From: Cokeromyces recurvatus | Lineage: Eukaryota > Mucoromycota > Mucoromycetes > Mucorales > Mucoraceae | Length of the DNA: 64,000 bases | Assembly (NCBI RefSeq): GCF_025118155.1 | Contig: NW_026251388.1 | Location: 1,364,001 to 1,428,000 of the forward strand | Direction of reading: 5' to 3' | Made by a program: the position numbers and the translations under genes | The notes under the pieces: model-generated | The model's database searches: none | Seen by the model: the letters and a program-made list of their open reading frames with translations, nothing else | What the model was told of the DNA's origin: nothing | Shown: positions 1-11,877 of the stretch, one piece after another | How positions within the stretch are numbered: the stretch's first letter is position 1 | Layout: each line of letters opens with the position of its first letter

Positions 1-437
1 AAGAAAAGAAAACCAAAACATAATCATTTTCAACAAATTCATCTCTAAAAAAATAAAATAAAAATACATATATAAGTATGGACAAGGATATATATATCTG
101 TGTGTGTATGTGTGTAGTAAAATATTACAATCGAGCTACAAGAAAACTATATATTACGTAATCATGTGTTAGTAACTAGTAAATGAAACTGTAACAATAA
201 TAATAAACTTACGATAATATTAAATCATAATCGTATATATCAGGATTAGGCAAGTTATTAGCACATAAGACTAATATTGGACGACTTTCATTATCAAGAC
301 CTAAATAGAGGAAATATGTTTTTAAAATGACTAATTTACGTGTATTCTCCATTACCAGCTTCGTAAATAATATTCAATTCAGAAATGCCTTTATATTCAG
401 GACTTGAAATTGAGAGTGGGATTGTGTTTGAAGTCAT
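1..437 (-). CDS. CRAL-TRIO domain protein, probably RhoGAP-type (5' part, runs off window)
   Basis: Partial gene read leftwards. ATG is at 437-435. Exons that keep one frame are 437-356, 300-213, 146-129 and 44-1; every intron has GT and AG ends. The product starts MTSNTIPLSISSPEYKG and continues through LDNESRPILVLCANNLPNP and DEFVENDYVLVFFS. This matches the divergent CRAL-TRIO lipid-binding fold at the N-terminus of fungal and animal ARHGAP1/ECM25-like Rho GTPase-activating proteins. The GAP domain itself would lie outside the window and is not seen. Exon 3 is only 18 nt and codes for six residues; leaving it out would delete the helix segment that precedes DEF. The family call rests on pattern recognition of about 75 residues, so another CRAL-TRIO protein is possible. 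Confidence 0.68.
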
Positions 438-1630
438 AATAAATAGACAAGAAAAAAATAAGAATAAAAAAGAAATTCTATTTTTATTTTATTTTTCCCC
501 ACCATTCAACAATTATTGCTTCTTTTCATTTTTTTTTTTTTTATTTTTTATTTTTTAAAAAACGCGGGATTTTATTTTACTTTATGTATTCACATGATTG
601 TACATGCTGTTTCTACCTCATTTTGAACATGTATGTTATAGTATGTATAAACATTCTCTTTCATCTACTAAAAGTACATTTATACGGTTGCCGTAATTTG
701 TTCATCCCTGGTGTTAAATGAATTACTATTTACATATGTAGATTACATAATAATATTCATTCTATTGATGTTTTTGTTAATTGGAATAGACAATTTACAA
801 TGTTTAACAAAAGTATTTGATTTAAGTTTACATATCTCTTGAACTTAATATTAAATAATTAGAGGCAATATAAATAGTAAGTTTGTATATTACTATTACC
901 ATTTTTTTTATGAACGTTCGTTACAGTTGTTCTTAATAACCCAAGTTTTACCAAAAGTTACAAAATGAACTCTGTCTTTTTTATACATTTTTTCTTCTTT
1001 AAAGTCAGTAGTGATACCTTACTATGTCACTAATTACCTTCATGCTGCATAAAATAGATAAAAAAAAGATATGATGTATTATTGTATATCTTAGTTTACA
1101 TATTCTCTTAGAGTCGAGTAAATCAGGTACGTCATTTGAAGCAAGAGACCTTATATCTCTGAAACGATTATTAAACGTGTCTACTCTACTCTTGAATTGA
1201 AAAGAATATGAGTTAATATAATATGTATTACATTAGTAATAAGAAATACGAATAGATACATCTTTTAGGGTTCAATAAATATTTATTTGTATGTATTAAA
1301 TAAATTAGTCAAAGTTACTTGACCCTAGATTAACAATAGCTTGATTTTAACTTAATTTTATACTTATTCATGATTTTAATTATACTAAATATTACTCAGT
1401 CATCAATCACTTTAGATGCTCCCTATATGTTTATATGAATAGCTCATCTTTTAATATCGTCATAAATAAAAATAATGGACTATTGTTTAGTTTCTTTACA
1501 ATTTTCTATTCTTATTTTCATCAATCTTAAGGGTGTTATCAAGCTATGTAAAGTTATAGTATGTTGCTGTCAAAAAAAAAAAAAGGTCACAACAACAAAA
1601 AAATCAACAAGTTTAATAATACTGTCTTAT
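438..1630. other. AT-rich intergenic stretch
   Basis: About 1.2 kb without a supportable gene. It must contain the promoter of the minus-strand CRAL-TRIO gene; long T and A runs lie at 480-560. No other structure is seen. Confidence 0.6.
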
Positions 1631-1639
1631 CTGCTATTC

Positions 1640-2150
1640 ATAATAAAATAAAAACCTTACAGGGAGTTGCTCAAGACGAGTTCAGTTGAACTCTTAAGAT
1701 TTAAACCAAAATACCCACTGGTAGTCAAGTCATGATTAAGAATATGAATTGTATTCATAAGAGTGTTCACTCTCTATGTTGGTAATTACACTGTTAAAAG
1801 GAAAACTCAAGGTGGAAGTTATGTATTAGTTGATGGTACTAGGGCACTCTTACCAAGAGATATTCCTCCTACCTATATTAAAATTATATTGCATGAAGTT
1901 AAATTGGGCAATACTGAAACTGATACTTATGAAGAGGAAGTAGTAATTAATCATAAAGACAGCTCTGGTAATTACCTATATCAAGTCCAGGTGGAAAGGT
2001 TATGATGAAAGGAATGATACTTGAGAGCCTGCTAGTAATTTCCATGACCACACTCCCATTAGAAACTATTAGGCACATCGTAATAAACAATAGCTTTTCA
2101 AACGAAGCTACCCTTGTACCCATTAATAACTGGCCTACTAATAATAACAA
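1640..2150 (+). mobile_element. Ty3/gypsy-type integrase C-terminus and chromodomain relic
   Basis: A short open stretch at 1763-2005 reads like the C-terminal tail of a Ty3/gypsy integrase (YVGNYTVKRKTQGGSYVL, then GTRALLPRDIPPTYIK). It runs into a chromodomain-like segment ending near YQVQV. The homology continues in the next frame from about 1983 (KSRWKGYDERNDT), where two positions that are Trp in chromodomains are stop codons: TGA near 2021 and TAG near 2070. Upstream, 1650-1762 also resembles integrase tail but carries stops. At least one frameshift and several nonsense changes make this a dead fragment. No LTR, reverse transcriptase or RNase H is recognisable around it. Confidence 0.72.
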
Positions 2151-2199
2151 ACGAAGGTATCATTGTAAGAATGTTAATTACTTATTCTAAAAGACTTGG

Positions 2200-3502
2200 G
2201 ACCTAAATATTAATACTCGTCAATCATAAAAGAAAACAAAAACAACACCATTCTGCTTGCGTATAATATTATTGTAGCCATCAATAAGTTAAAAATTACA
2301 CAGAAACAGGATAAGAATGTATACAACTAATGAACATACAAACAGAGCCTCTCTTTCAATAATATTTAGTAAGCTATTATTTAATGCAAAATTTATTGTT
2401 ACAAATATACTTTTATTCCATGATGATATCTACAGTAACCCTCGGAAACACTTTAAAGTTACACTATTGCAGATACTTCTTCGGATTCATATTATAATTA
2501 GTGCTTTTTTTTTTCATACAAAAGCACATCATTTTTTAAGCTTATCTTTTATTAACGAATTAAATTTGCTCAACTGATTTTGACGTTAGTAACAACATGG
2601 TATACAACTTTTAATACATGCACATAAATAAGAACATTCTTCAATTTTTTTTTCATGCTTATCTATATCTCCTAAAGTGCTAAACCTGTGATTAGTATCA
2701 TCTGTACTACTCTTACCTTTTTATATACATTGTCAGACTTACTAGCCCATTCATTTTCTATCTTCTTTTTTTTTTCTTCGCTACTAGTGCTATTTTAGCT
2801 TCTAAAGCTGTGTGAAAAGAAATAATTGATACTTTTACTCTACTTTTTTCGAGTATTCAAACAATAACAATACGTGTTTTCTTGTTTCACCGTGAAGCAT
2901 ACTACTTTAAAGCTTTGATAAAAATATGTTTCATCTATTAATATATTACTATGTCTATTCACTCCTGTCAATAATTTGCTGTTGCTTGAACTAATAACTA
3001 GCTGTTTATTTTTATTTTTTTGTAGAGAGTATTGTGAGAGGTTTTGAGTTTTAGTCATAGACAATTCATTGGAAGGAAAAAAAAAAGCAAATGAATGCGC
3101 CTATCAAACATCGTTATAAGTTTCAAAGAAGCAAATTCCCGCAAAATAAAAACCCAATGTGTAAGGTTCCAGTTACAATATGTGAAAAAATTTTGATCTA
3201 CATAAAGTTTAGTGGCTGTAATAATGATAGTAAATCCGCTCAGTTGTACATTGTGCTCTATATGATAACTGTATCTTGTCATAGAATGTATGTATGTATG
3301 TATATAAATGTATATAAAAGGGATTTTATACTGTATTTTGAATTATAATTAGAACTATATATGTACATGTATGCACACTTACACACACGTATATATTCAT
3401 ATACATGTATATGTATATTTATAGTAAAATTAATCAGTTTGACTCTTGTCTATTTGTGGATTTCCTTATGCTATTTTTTTTATTCTATATTATTATATAA
3501 TT

Positions 3503-3541
<39 letters not shown>

Positions 3542-4011
3542 TCTTTTTACAGGTGTGAAAACAAAAGGAAAATAGGAGAAATACAAGAGCTTTTTATGGT
3601 TAAACAGAATAACTTTATGATCCTTCTTTCCTTTTTATTTTACATAATGGTGCATAAATTAGATGCTGATTTCAATCTTATGTATTTAATGATGTATAAT
3701 AAATTATTATTGTTTTTCTTTTCAATGATAATAGTTAATCATTTGTTATAAATTACTCGGAGTCTTTCTTATTTTTTTCCCCAGTTTTTCCCCACAAAAA
3801 GAAAAAAAAAAGGTTTAAAATTTTAATTTTTTTTTTTTTTTGTGTTAACTTCCCAAAAAAAAATTAAAAATATTTTTTTTATGCACAATATCTCAGATCA
3901 GTTGCTATAGGCAACTCATATAAAAATTCCCTAAGAAACAATTTTTTATTGATTGTTTTTTTATTTATTTATTGTTTTTTTTTATTTAGAAGAAAAAAAA
4001 GATACAAAAGA
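2200..4011. other. AT-rich intergenic stretch with homopolymers
   Basis: No convincing gene. It contains short uninformative open frames, an A run at 3509-3539 and T/A runs at 3750-3870 just upstream of the lactate permease start. On the minus strand, 2640-2810 reads in short coding-like pieces broken by stops, possibly more transposon debris, but I cannot name it. Confidence 0.5.
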
Positions 4012-4201
4012 ATGGTCAACATACCTACAGCTCCTGCTGGCCTCGAGGCTGAAGGAATATTTGTTCAACCATTAACTCCTATTGGCAATAGTCTTATCGG
4101 TTCATTCTTTGTCGGCCTGATTCCTCTTTTATTAGTGTTAGTTTTGTTGGGCATTTTTAAAGTTCCTGCCCAATATTCATCCTTATCTGGTCTTATTGTT
4201 T

Positions 4202-4251
<50 letters not shown>

Positions 4252-6362
4252 AGAGAGAGAGAGAGAGATACAAAGATAGAGTCTAATACACTTAATTTTT
4301 TCTTCTGTATACTACAGTATATTTATTGCAATTTTCGGTTGGCATATGCCTGCACAAAAAGCTTTTGAAGCAATTGGAAATGGAGTTGTCTTTGCTAATT
4401 GGCCAGTTATGTGGATCGTCGTGAATGCGATGTAAAAATACATTTAATTTATATGAGAGACCAGAATATTTATATTCTATCTCTTTCTCCTTTCTTTTTA
4501 TAGGTTTGTATACAATATAACCGTGTTTTCAGGCCTTTTTGATTATTTTCGTAGATGGATTTTAGCTTATACCCCTCCTGATACAAGAATTATTTTATTG
4601 ATTATCGGTTACTGTTTTGGTGCTCTTTTAGAAGGTACATAATAAAGTATATAAGTATATATATGTGTATGCATATATATATATATAAAAAGAAACTCAT
4701 GTTGACTCATATTTTTACAAATAGGTGTGGCAGGTTTTGGTACACCAGGTGCTATTTGTTCATCATTAATGGTGTCTGTTGGATTTGATCCTTTAGATGC
4801 ATTAACTTATACATTGTTATTTGATACAACACCTGTAGCATTTGGTGCCTTGGGTATTCCCGTCACTACATTAGCATCTATCACAGGTTTACCTGTAATG
4901 AGTTTATCAGCCATGATGGGTCGTCAATTACCCCTTTTAAGTTTACTCCTTCCTTTCTATGCAATGATATTTTTTGCAGGTAAAAAAAAAACATGGGAGA
5001 TTTTTTTTTTTGTTGATTTTACATTTAGAGAAAAAAAAAGTGCCCTCCTTTTTATTTTTCCTAATATTTACAAACCATATCTTATATAGGTTTTAGAGCT
5101 GGTCTTATTGAGTGCTGGCCAGTTGCACTTGTAGCTGGTTTATCATTTGCTGTTACTCAGGTATAGTATAAAAACGATTACTATTATTTTTTTTTCGTTT
5201 TTCTAAATACATCATAATATAGGGTATCTTTGCAAATTTAGTGGGTCCTGAATTGCCAGACTTAATTGCTGGTATTGTATCTTTAGTGGCTGTTATTGGT
5301 TTTGTTCAGTTCTGGAGACCTAAATATCGACCTGAATACTATGCCACGATGCATACTACCAAGTCATCTAGTATAGATGAAGAGAATACCCATAATAATA
5401 ATTCACAATCAGATTGTAATGAAAATCAATTGGATAGAGTAAACACTACATCAAGTAAAATAGAAGCATCTGAAATTGAAGTTGCAAACTCACAAGAGGA
5501 AGGAAACGCTATTGAAAATATCGCTGATAAAACATCTTCTCAAGCTGATCATGATATGGGTCCTTATAAAACTAAAGAAAAACCTTCGGAAATGGAGGTA
5601 TTGAAGCCTAATCTTCGAGAAGCTTTATTAGCCTGGAGCCCATGGATTCTGATTGTCCTTGTTGTTATTATTTGGACATTTGCCAAGGTCCCCGATTATG
5701 GACGTACCTTAGTCCAATGGCCACATCTCCATGAAGAAGTCTATTTGACCCTTTATGGTAAACGTTATAGTGCCATTTGGAATTTTGAACCTTTAGGAAC
5801 TGGTACTGCCATTCTTGTTTCAGCCTTCCCATTTGCTGCTATTGTTCTCTGGAATGGTTCTCATCCAAAGATCTTTTGGCTCGCCTTAAAAGCAACATAC
5901 CATCAACTTCTCTTACCCATCTTTACTGTTTCCTTCATTATGTCCTTTGCATACCTTTATAATTATTCTGGTATTGCCTACACAGTCGGCTTAACATTAT
6001 CTTCTGTTGGACGTGCCTTCCCATTCTTGTCGGCGTGGTTAGGTTGGTTTGCTTGCTTTTTATCAGGTAGTGATACATCAGCTAACTCCCTTTTCGGTAA
6101 TTTGCAAGTCGTGGCTGCTAGAGAAATTGGTTTATCTGCAGTCTTGATGGCTGCCACAAACTCAAGTGGTGCAATCACATCCAAGATGATTTCACCTCAA
6201 AACTTGACAACTGGTGTTTCTACTATTGGTTTGAAAGGTCAAGAAGGAAAAGTCTTGAGACGCACCATCTTACATTCACTTTTCTTAGTCTGTTGTGTAG
6301 GTGCAATGGCCTGTGTACAACAGTATGCTATACCTGGTATTATTCCTCCTGGTGATCCATAA
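4012..6362 (+). CDS. lldP: L-lactate permease family transporter (LctP/LldP type)
   Basis: Six exons give 633 residues: 4012-4202, 4318-4431, 4504-4634, 4725-4979, 5090-5160, 5223-6362. The family comprises multi-pass membrane lactate/glycolate:proton symporters best known from bacteria. Family signatures are clear and in order: NPLG-like PLTPIGNSL at the start, WPVMWIVVNAMFVYN, GYCFGALLEGVAGFGTP, TTPVAFGALGIPV, MMGRQLPLLSLLLPF, WPVALVAGLSFAVTQ, GPELPDLIAGIVSL, then SGSDTSANSLFGNLQ and SSGAITSKMISPQN near the C-terminus. Residues about 290-385 are a highly charged, Asn/Ser/Glu-rich insert between membrane blocks, absent from the typical bacterial protein of about 550 residues. The start at 4012 precedes the first family block directly. 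Expected at the plasma membrane or another membrane, taking up lactate-like monocarboxylates. Family confidence is high; substrate is inferred. Confidence 0.93.
4205..4268 (+). repeat. Poly-A run followed by (GA)n inside intron 1 of the lactate permease gene
   Basis: About 44 consecutive A begin just after the GT donor, followed by a GA dinucleotide run to 4268. Length may be unreliable in any assembly. Confidence 0.9.
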
Positions 6363-7516
6363 TAAAAAAAATAAAAATGAAACCACACGAAAAAAGAAGA
6401 AAAAAAAAACTCACCCTATTTAAACATGTTTAAATTATTTAATTTCCCTTTACTTCCTTTTCGTATTACCAACACTTCCCCATCCCCGTTCCCGCCCCCC
6501 TTATATACACATAACATATAACATACATATAAATATAAATATGATAACTACTTTGTCACATAATAATAGTAATATGGCATGATAAATTATTATTTGTCAT
6601 GTTTCAATAAATGATTGAATATAAACTATGTCATCCGTGCAAATTAAATACGTTTCAAAAGTTGCTTAATAAATTAATTATTAGCAGGAGTAATAATGAT
6701 AATAATAATAATAATAAGTAATGCATTTTTAGAGGCCGACTGTTGTTTATAACAATGTATTTTACATTTTGACATAAAAATTGAAAAATAACAACAATTA
6801 TAATAATAGAGGTGAACCCAAAGGCAAAATAGTGTATTCTATGAAAGGAAGCAACAATGCATATTCCATGGTAACAAATTAACAAAAAACAAAAAAAAAG
6901 TATATAAATATTTTTTTTTTTTTTTTTTTTTTTTACATCTTAAACTATACTAATTATATGCTGCAAATCAATTATAACTGAATAAATAAATGCATATAAA
7001 TAATAAAAGTTCTACTGTATTCTCATTTGAAAAAAAAAAATAAAAATAAAAAGAAGAAGTCTTCTACTGCAATGAATACCTTTTAATTCTAAATTTGTTA
7101 AAACATAAAATAAAAATAAAATCAAATAAAAATAAAATAAACTTTGTACAATATTACTAGCATTCCTTCTTTAGCTTGTAATAATAAAGTTATTGTTGAT
7201 GATTAAATATGAATTCCGCTAAATCATTAAGTTGGGTTTTTTTTTTTTTATTTTTATTTTTATTTATTCTATTTTTTTTTTTTTTCTTTTAGTTTAGTTC
7301 TTTTACATTTCTGTAATAAGCCTTCACACTCTTTCTTCTTCTTCTTCCTTATATATTTTATTTATTTATTCCTTTCCTTTTTCTTTTCTTCTTGATATAT
7401 ATACACACATATATATTTATATATATACAAATATAAGTTCAGCACTCAAACTTGCTAATCACTCTTTTTCTTTTTTACAATTTAAACAGCAAAACAGAGA
7501 CAGTAACAAATAAAAC
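6363..7516. other. Intergenic stretch between lactate permease and PAK kinase
   Basis: Holds the 3' region of the permease and the promoter/5' leader of the kinase. The last 300 nt are T/C-rich, as in many fungal promoters. No gene seen. Confidence 0.6.
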
Positions 7517-10156
7517 ATGACATCACCAAGCAATGGAAATGGACTTCATAGAAGACTCTCAAATCATCTTCAAAGGCTTAACCTTAATAACACAGAATAT
7601 AATGTTCTAAAGTCATCTAATATTTCCGAGAATGATATGGGTTGGATTTCTAACATATTTTATTTTATTTTGTACTTACTTTTTTTTTTTTATTTTGGAA
7701 AACATTCCTTTTTAGCACGTAGTGATCCAAATAATAAACCTTCAGGATCATTCGTATCAAGAACGTTATCACAAAATAATGCAAAAAAGGGCAGATCCCA
7801 TTCAACAGGACGTACTAAATTAAATCGAGCACAGAGTGAACGCACACCAAATACGGCATCCCATTTACAGATAAAATATTCTGCTTCCCCTACTCATAAT
7901 AACAGCATGAATGCATCATCACCGCCTAAAGAATTGTTACCAAAAGGATCAATGGCAAGAGATAGATCCACATTTAAAGGTGTATTTGATAAATTTGTTG
8001 GTAGCTTTAATGGTAAATTATTGTTAGCGGGGGGGAGGTCTCGTTTTTTATTATTATTATTTCAACCATATACATATAAATATATTAATATATACAATAT
8101 AGACTTAATTAACAAGGATAAACAATCAAATCAGGAACAAGAGATGGAGATATCAGGTCCTTACAATACTAAACATGTTACACATGTAGGATTTGATGCA
8201 AAAACTGGAGAATTTACTGGTTTGCCTCAAGAATGGCAGACGCTTTTGCAACATTCCGGTATATCAAAAGTGGAACAATATCAAAATCCTCAAGTAAATA
8301 ATAATACATTTCTATTGTGTTTGAAATTCAACTAAAATATATATATGTGTGTGTATTCTATTAGGCAGTATTGGACGCTATTGGATTTTATCAAGAGAAT
8401 AGAAATCATGATGAATCAGTTTATCACAAGATGGAAAGAGCTCATGCATTAGAAACAGATGAAGACGAAGAAGAGATTGAAGACGAACTTGAAAGAGATA
8501 CTCTACCAACTCTACAAGAGGTATACTATTTCTAAAAGAATTGAATGATTTGATAACATTTATTTATATGTCCCTTTTTTTTTTCCCTTAAGAAATCAAA
8601 TATGCAAGGAAAAGTGGATGATCAAAGTATGTATTTTATATATAAATTATTTATTGACAGGTTAAAATTTAAAAAAAAAATGTATCATATTTAGCACATC
8701 AGCAGCATATGCAGCGTCAAACACCAGAGTTTTTAGTTTATCAACAACGTTTGCAACGAATTCGTTTGCAGCAACAAAAGGAACAAGAACGACTAGCTCA
8801 TGAACAATTCAAATCATCGACCCCTAACCCTCATGCTGCGCGTGACTATGATATTAAACGCAAATTGAGTTCGAAGCGACGTGATAACAAACATACACAA
8901 CCTAAATTGGTGATGCCTAAGCAATCATTAACTGGATCTCCAGGTACTGTTAAACAACGGGTTAGGGAACGTAGACATACAATGAGAGACGAAGAAGTAA
9001 TTGCCAAGTTAAGATCTATTTGTAAAGAAGCAGATCCAACTTTAATATATTCAAATATGCGAAAGATTGGCCAAGGGTAAGGGAAACTAATAAATATGAG
9101 ATGAAAATACAACTTTGTTTAAATTTATTATTTTAATTTTAATTTTTTTTTTTTTTTTTCATAGTGCTTCTGGTGGAGTATACATTGCTTATTCTAATGA
9201 CTGTAATTTCCCAGTTGCTATCAAGCAAATGAATTTAGAACAACAACCGAAGAAGGAGCTTATTATTAATGAAATATTAGTCATGAAGGAATCAAAGCAT
9301 AAAAATATTGTTAACTTTATTGATTCTTATTTGTGGAGAGGGGATCTTTGGGTTGTTATGGAATATATGGAAGGTGGAAGTTTAACTGATGTCGTCACTA
9401 ATAACATGATGATGGAAGGACAAATCGCTGCCGTATGTAAGCAAGTACTTGAAGGTCTTCAACATCTCCATGCCAAAGGGGTTATTCATCGTGATATCAA
9501 AAGTGATAATATTTTATTAAGTTCAGCTGGTGATATTAAACTAAGTAAATTTCAAATTATAATTACATAGTATACATTATTTATATTCATATATTTCTTG
9601 GTTGGTTTTGTTTTATATAGCGGATTTCGGTTTTTGTGCACAATTGAATGAAATGCAGTCTAAGCGTAATACTATGGTTGGCACTCCATATTGGGTAAAC
9701 TGCATTAAAAAACAAATATTCCAATTATTTATTCCTATGTATATATATGTGTATGTATATTTATTTATTTTTTTAACGAATTATATATATATATATTTGG
9801 TATAGATGGCACCTGAAGTAGTGGCACGTAAAGAATATGGCTCAAAGGTAGATATTTGGTCTTTAGGTATTATGGCGATTGAAATGATTGAAGGAGAACC
9901 GCCTTATTTGAATGAAAATCCTTTAAGAGCTTTGTATTTGATTGCTAATAATGGTACTCCAAGATTACAAAATCCAGAAGCATTATCTGGTGTATTTCGT
10001 GATTTCTTAAGTAAATGTCTTGAAGTTGATGTAGACCGTCGTCCAACAGCAGCGAAAATGCTCCAGCATCCATTCATAGCATATGCTGATCCTTTATATA
10101 CACTTACTCCCCTTATTAGAGCTGCTCGTGAGGCTACTTGTAGAAGAGATAATTAA
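7517..10156 (+). CDS. pak1: p21-activated (PAK/Ste20-type) serine/threonine kinase
   Basis: Nine exons, 662 residues: 7517-7640, 7716-8012, 8103-8293, 8365-8520, 8593-8626, 8695-9076, 9165-9544, 9621-9694, 9806-10156. A Ser/Asn-rich N-terminus leads to a CRIB/p21-binding domain ([16 protein letters not shown], about residues 155-175), which binds Cdc42/Rac-GTP, followed by an acidic and Gln-rich linker. The kinase domain spans about 385-640: glycine loop GQGASGGVY, VAIKQ lysine about 415, HRDIKSDN catalytic loop about 503, TDFGFCAQL about 522, and the PAK activation loop [15 protein letters not shown]. No PH domain is seen before the CRIB, so it is the Ste20/PAK1 rather than the Cla4 type. 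Exon 5 is only 34 nt. The first intron uses a GTTGGA donor; the frame supports it but it is the least certain junction. Expected role: polarity, MAPK and cytoskeletal signalling. Confidence 0.95.
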
Positions 10157-10539
10157 AATGGTTATCTTTTTCTTTTTCTTTTTTTTTTTCTTTTTTTTTC
10201 TTTTTTTTTTTTTTTTTTTTTTTGTTTGTTTGTTTGTTAAATCAGCATAATATACAATTTATAGTAATATTATACAAATATATACATACGTACACACATA
10301 TAGTTTATACAGCTTATTTATAGTTTATACAGATAATATAAATATTAAAATAAACATGCCTTGTTATTATGTATAAATCAGGAAGTTAATTCATAAATAA
10401 CTATTACTCGAAGGATCAACATTGATTTATTTATTAAAAAAAAAAAATAAATACTTATTTTTATATTTTTACAATATATTTTTTTTTTATTTTTTTTTTT
10501 TTTTATTTCACAATTTACAGAATAAATAAACAAAAAGCA
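10157..10539. other. T-rich intergenic stretch
   Basis: Terminator region of the PAK gene and leader of the next gene. Contains T runs at 10170-10223 and a direct repeat of atagtttatacag at about 10300-10331. Nothing else seen. Confidence 0.6.
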
Positions 10540-11479
10540 ATGCCTATTATAAAAGCGACGTATCCAGATCTCAATGAAGTAAGTCAATATTCAGATAATA
10601 TAAAATATATTATAAACATATTAAATATTACCTTTATTCTTTATATAAGTTATCCAAAGTAGTAGGTCCAATTGATGGTATAGATTCAAATAAGGTAAAT
10701 GCATGAAAAAAAAAAATTGAATTGTGTGTGTGTGTGTGTGTGTTTCATTTAACTAATTGAATGAATAACATTATAATGATAGAATGCGCCACCTTTATGT
10801 GAAAATATATTCGATGTACAACGTAATGAATTATTTAATGTGCTTGAACGATTACGAACTGTCTTTTGGAGTGATGAAATAATAACACCAACATCCGATA
10901 CAACATCTTCAATGGAGACGACAATGGCTACTACACCAATATTAGAACAAAATGTAGAACATAAAGAGGAAGAGGAGGATCTTTCGATAGCGTCAACACA
11001 TTCATTAAAACGAGCACGATTAGAATCGAATGAAGAAGATACAAATTATCTCTCAGATGCTGAATCAACCTTACACATTAATGGTAAAAAACGTGCAAGA
11101 TTACAATCTCTAAAGCAAGGTATGTGTTGATATAGTCATTATATAAACGTTATCCTTAAACTAAGTTGTATTCTTTTATGTAGTTGAAACAGCTAAATTA
11201 CACAAGCTAACAGAGACCAAGACATCAAAACAAAACGCACACTTAACTTCATCCTTTTATAGTTTCATGTCACTGTGGCCATTAAAACTATCTCTTGTAC
11301 GCCAAATCAAGACAGCTCACTATAATGAATCGAATTTTATAGCTACATTTGCAGACATGTATGAAACGAAATCAAGAGAGCAATGTCAACATGTTATAAT
11401 TTATTTAATACCTATAGCAAAGGCGATGAGAAGAGAAAACCTTGTCAACTTTTTAACTGATAAACTATCCTCAATGTAA
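10540..11479 (+). CDS. Unrecognised protein with two KRARL basic motifs
   Basis: Four exons keep one frame and give 238 residues: 10540-10578, 10650-10694, 10783-11119, 11184-11479. I do not recognise a family. The N-terminus (MPIIKATYPDLNELSKVVGP) is moderately conserved-looking. The middle is Thr/Glu-rich and acidic, with two similar basic segments, LKRARLES and KKRARLQSLK, which would suit nuclear localisation. The C-terminal ~70 residues (from FMSLWPLKL to FLTDKLSSM) look like a compact helical domain. A (GT)n run lies in intron 2. Splice signals and absence of stops across four exons support a real gene. Function unknown; a nuclear role is only a guess from the basic motifs. Confidence 0.7.
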
Positions 11480-11877
11480 ATAAATAAATAAATAAAATGT
11501 GTATATAATGTGAACATTTCTTTTCTTTTTTTGGGACAAGAAACAGTATATAAAATATATATCCTGATTCTATTTTTATAATTCTACAAAGCTATACTGG
11601 CTTTCAGAATTAATGTATTATTAATCTGAATAAGGAAATGGAATTCATCTTTTTACTCTCGGTATTTCTAAACTCTAATCAGAAAGAAGACAAGAGAGCT
11701 GTACGAGCTATCCAACCGCATGTAAGCAAAAAAAAAAAAAATAGGCTAACTAAACTGGATGAGGATTGTAGAAAGAATTCCGATTTTTATCATAAAAGTC
11801 ACAATTATTAAAATATGTAAACCTTTTTTTTTCTTTTTCTTTTTCTTTTTTTTTTTTATGTATACATAGCTCTAGCC
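11480..11877. other. Intergenic stretch
   Basis: About 400 nt holding the end of the previous gene and the T-rich leader of the cysteine-synthase-like gene. No further gene seen. Confidence 0.6.

Noticed and set aside
5978..6184. Minus-strand open frame within the lactate permease.
   Set aside because: Antisense shadow of a conserved transporter exon.
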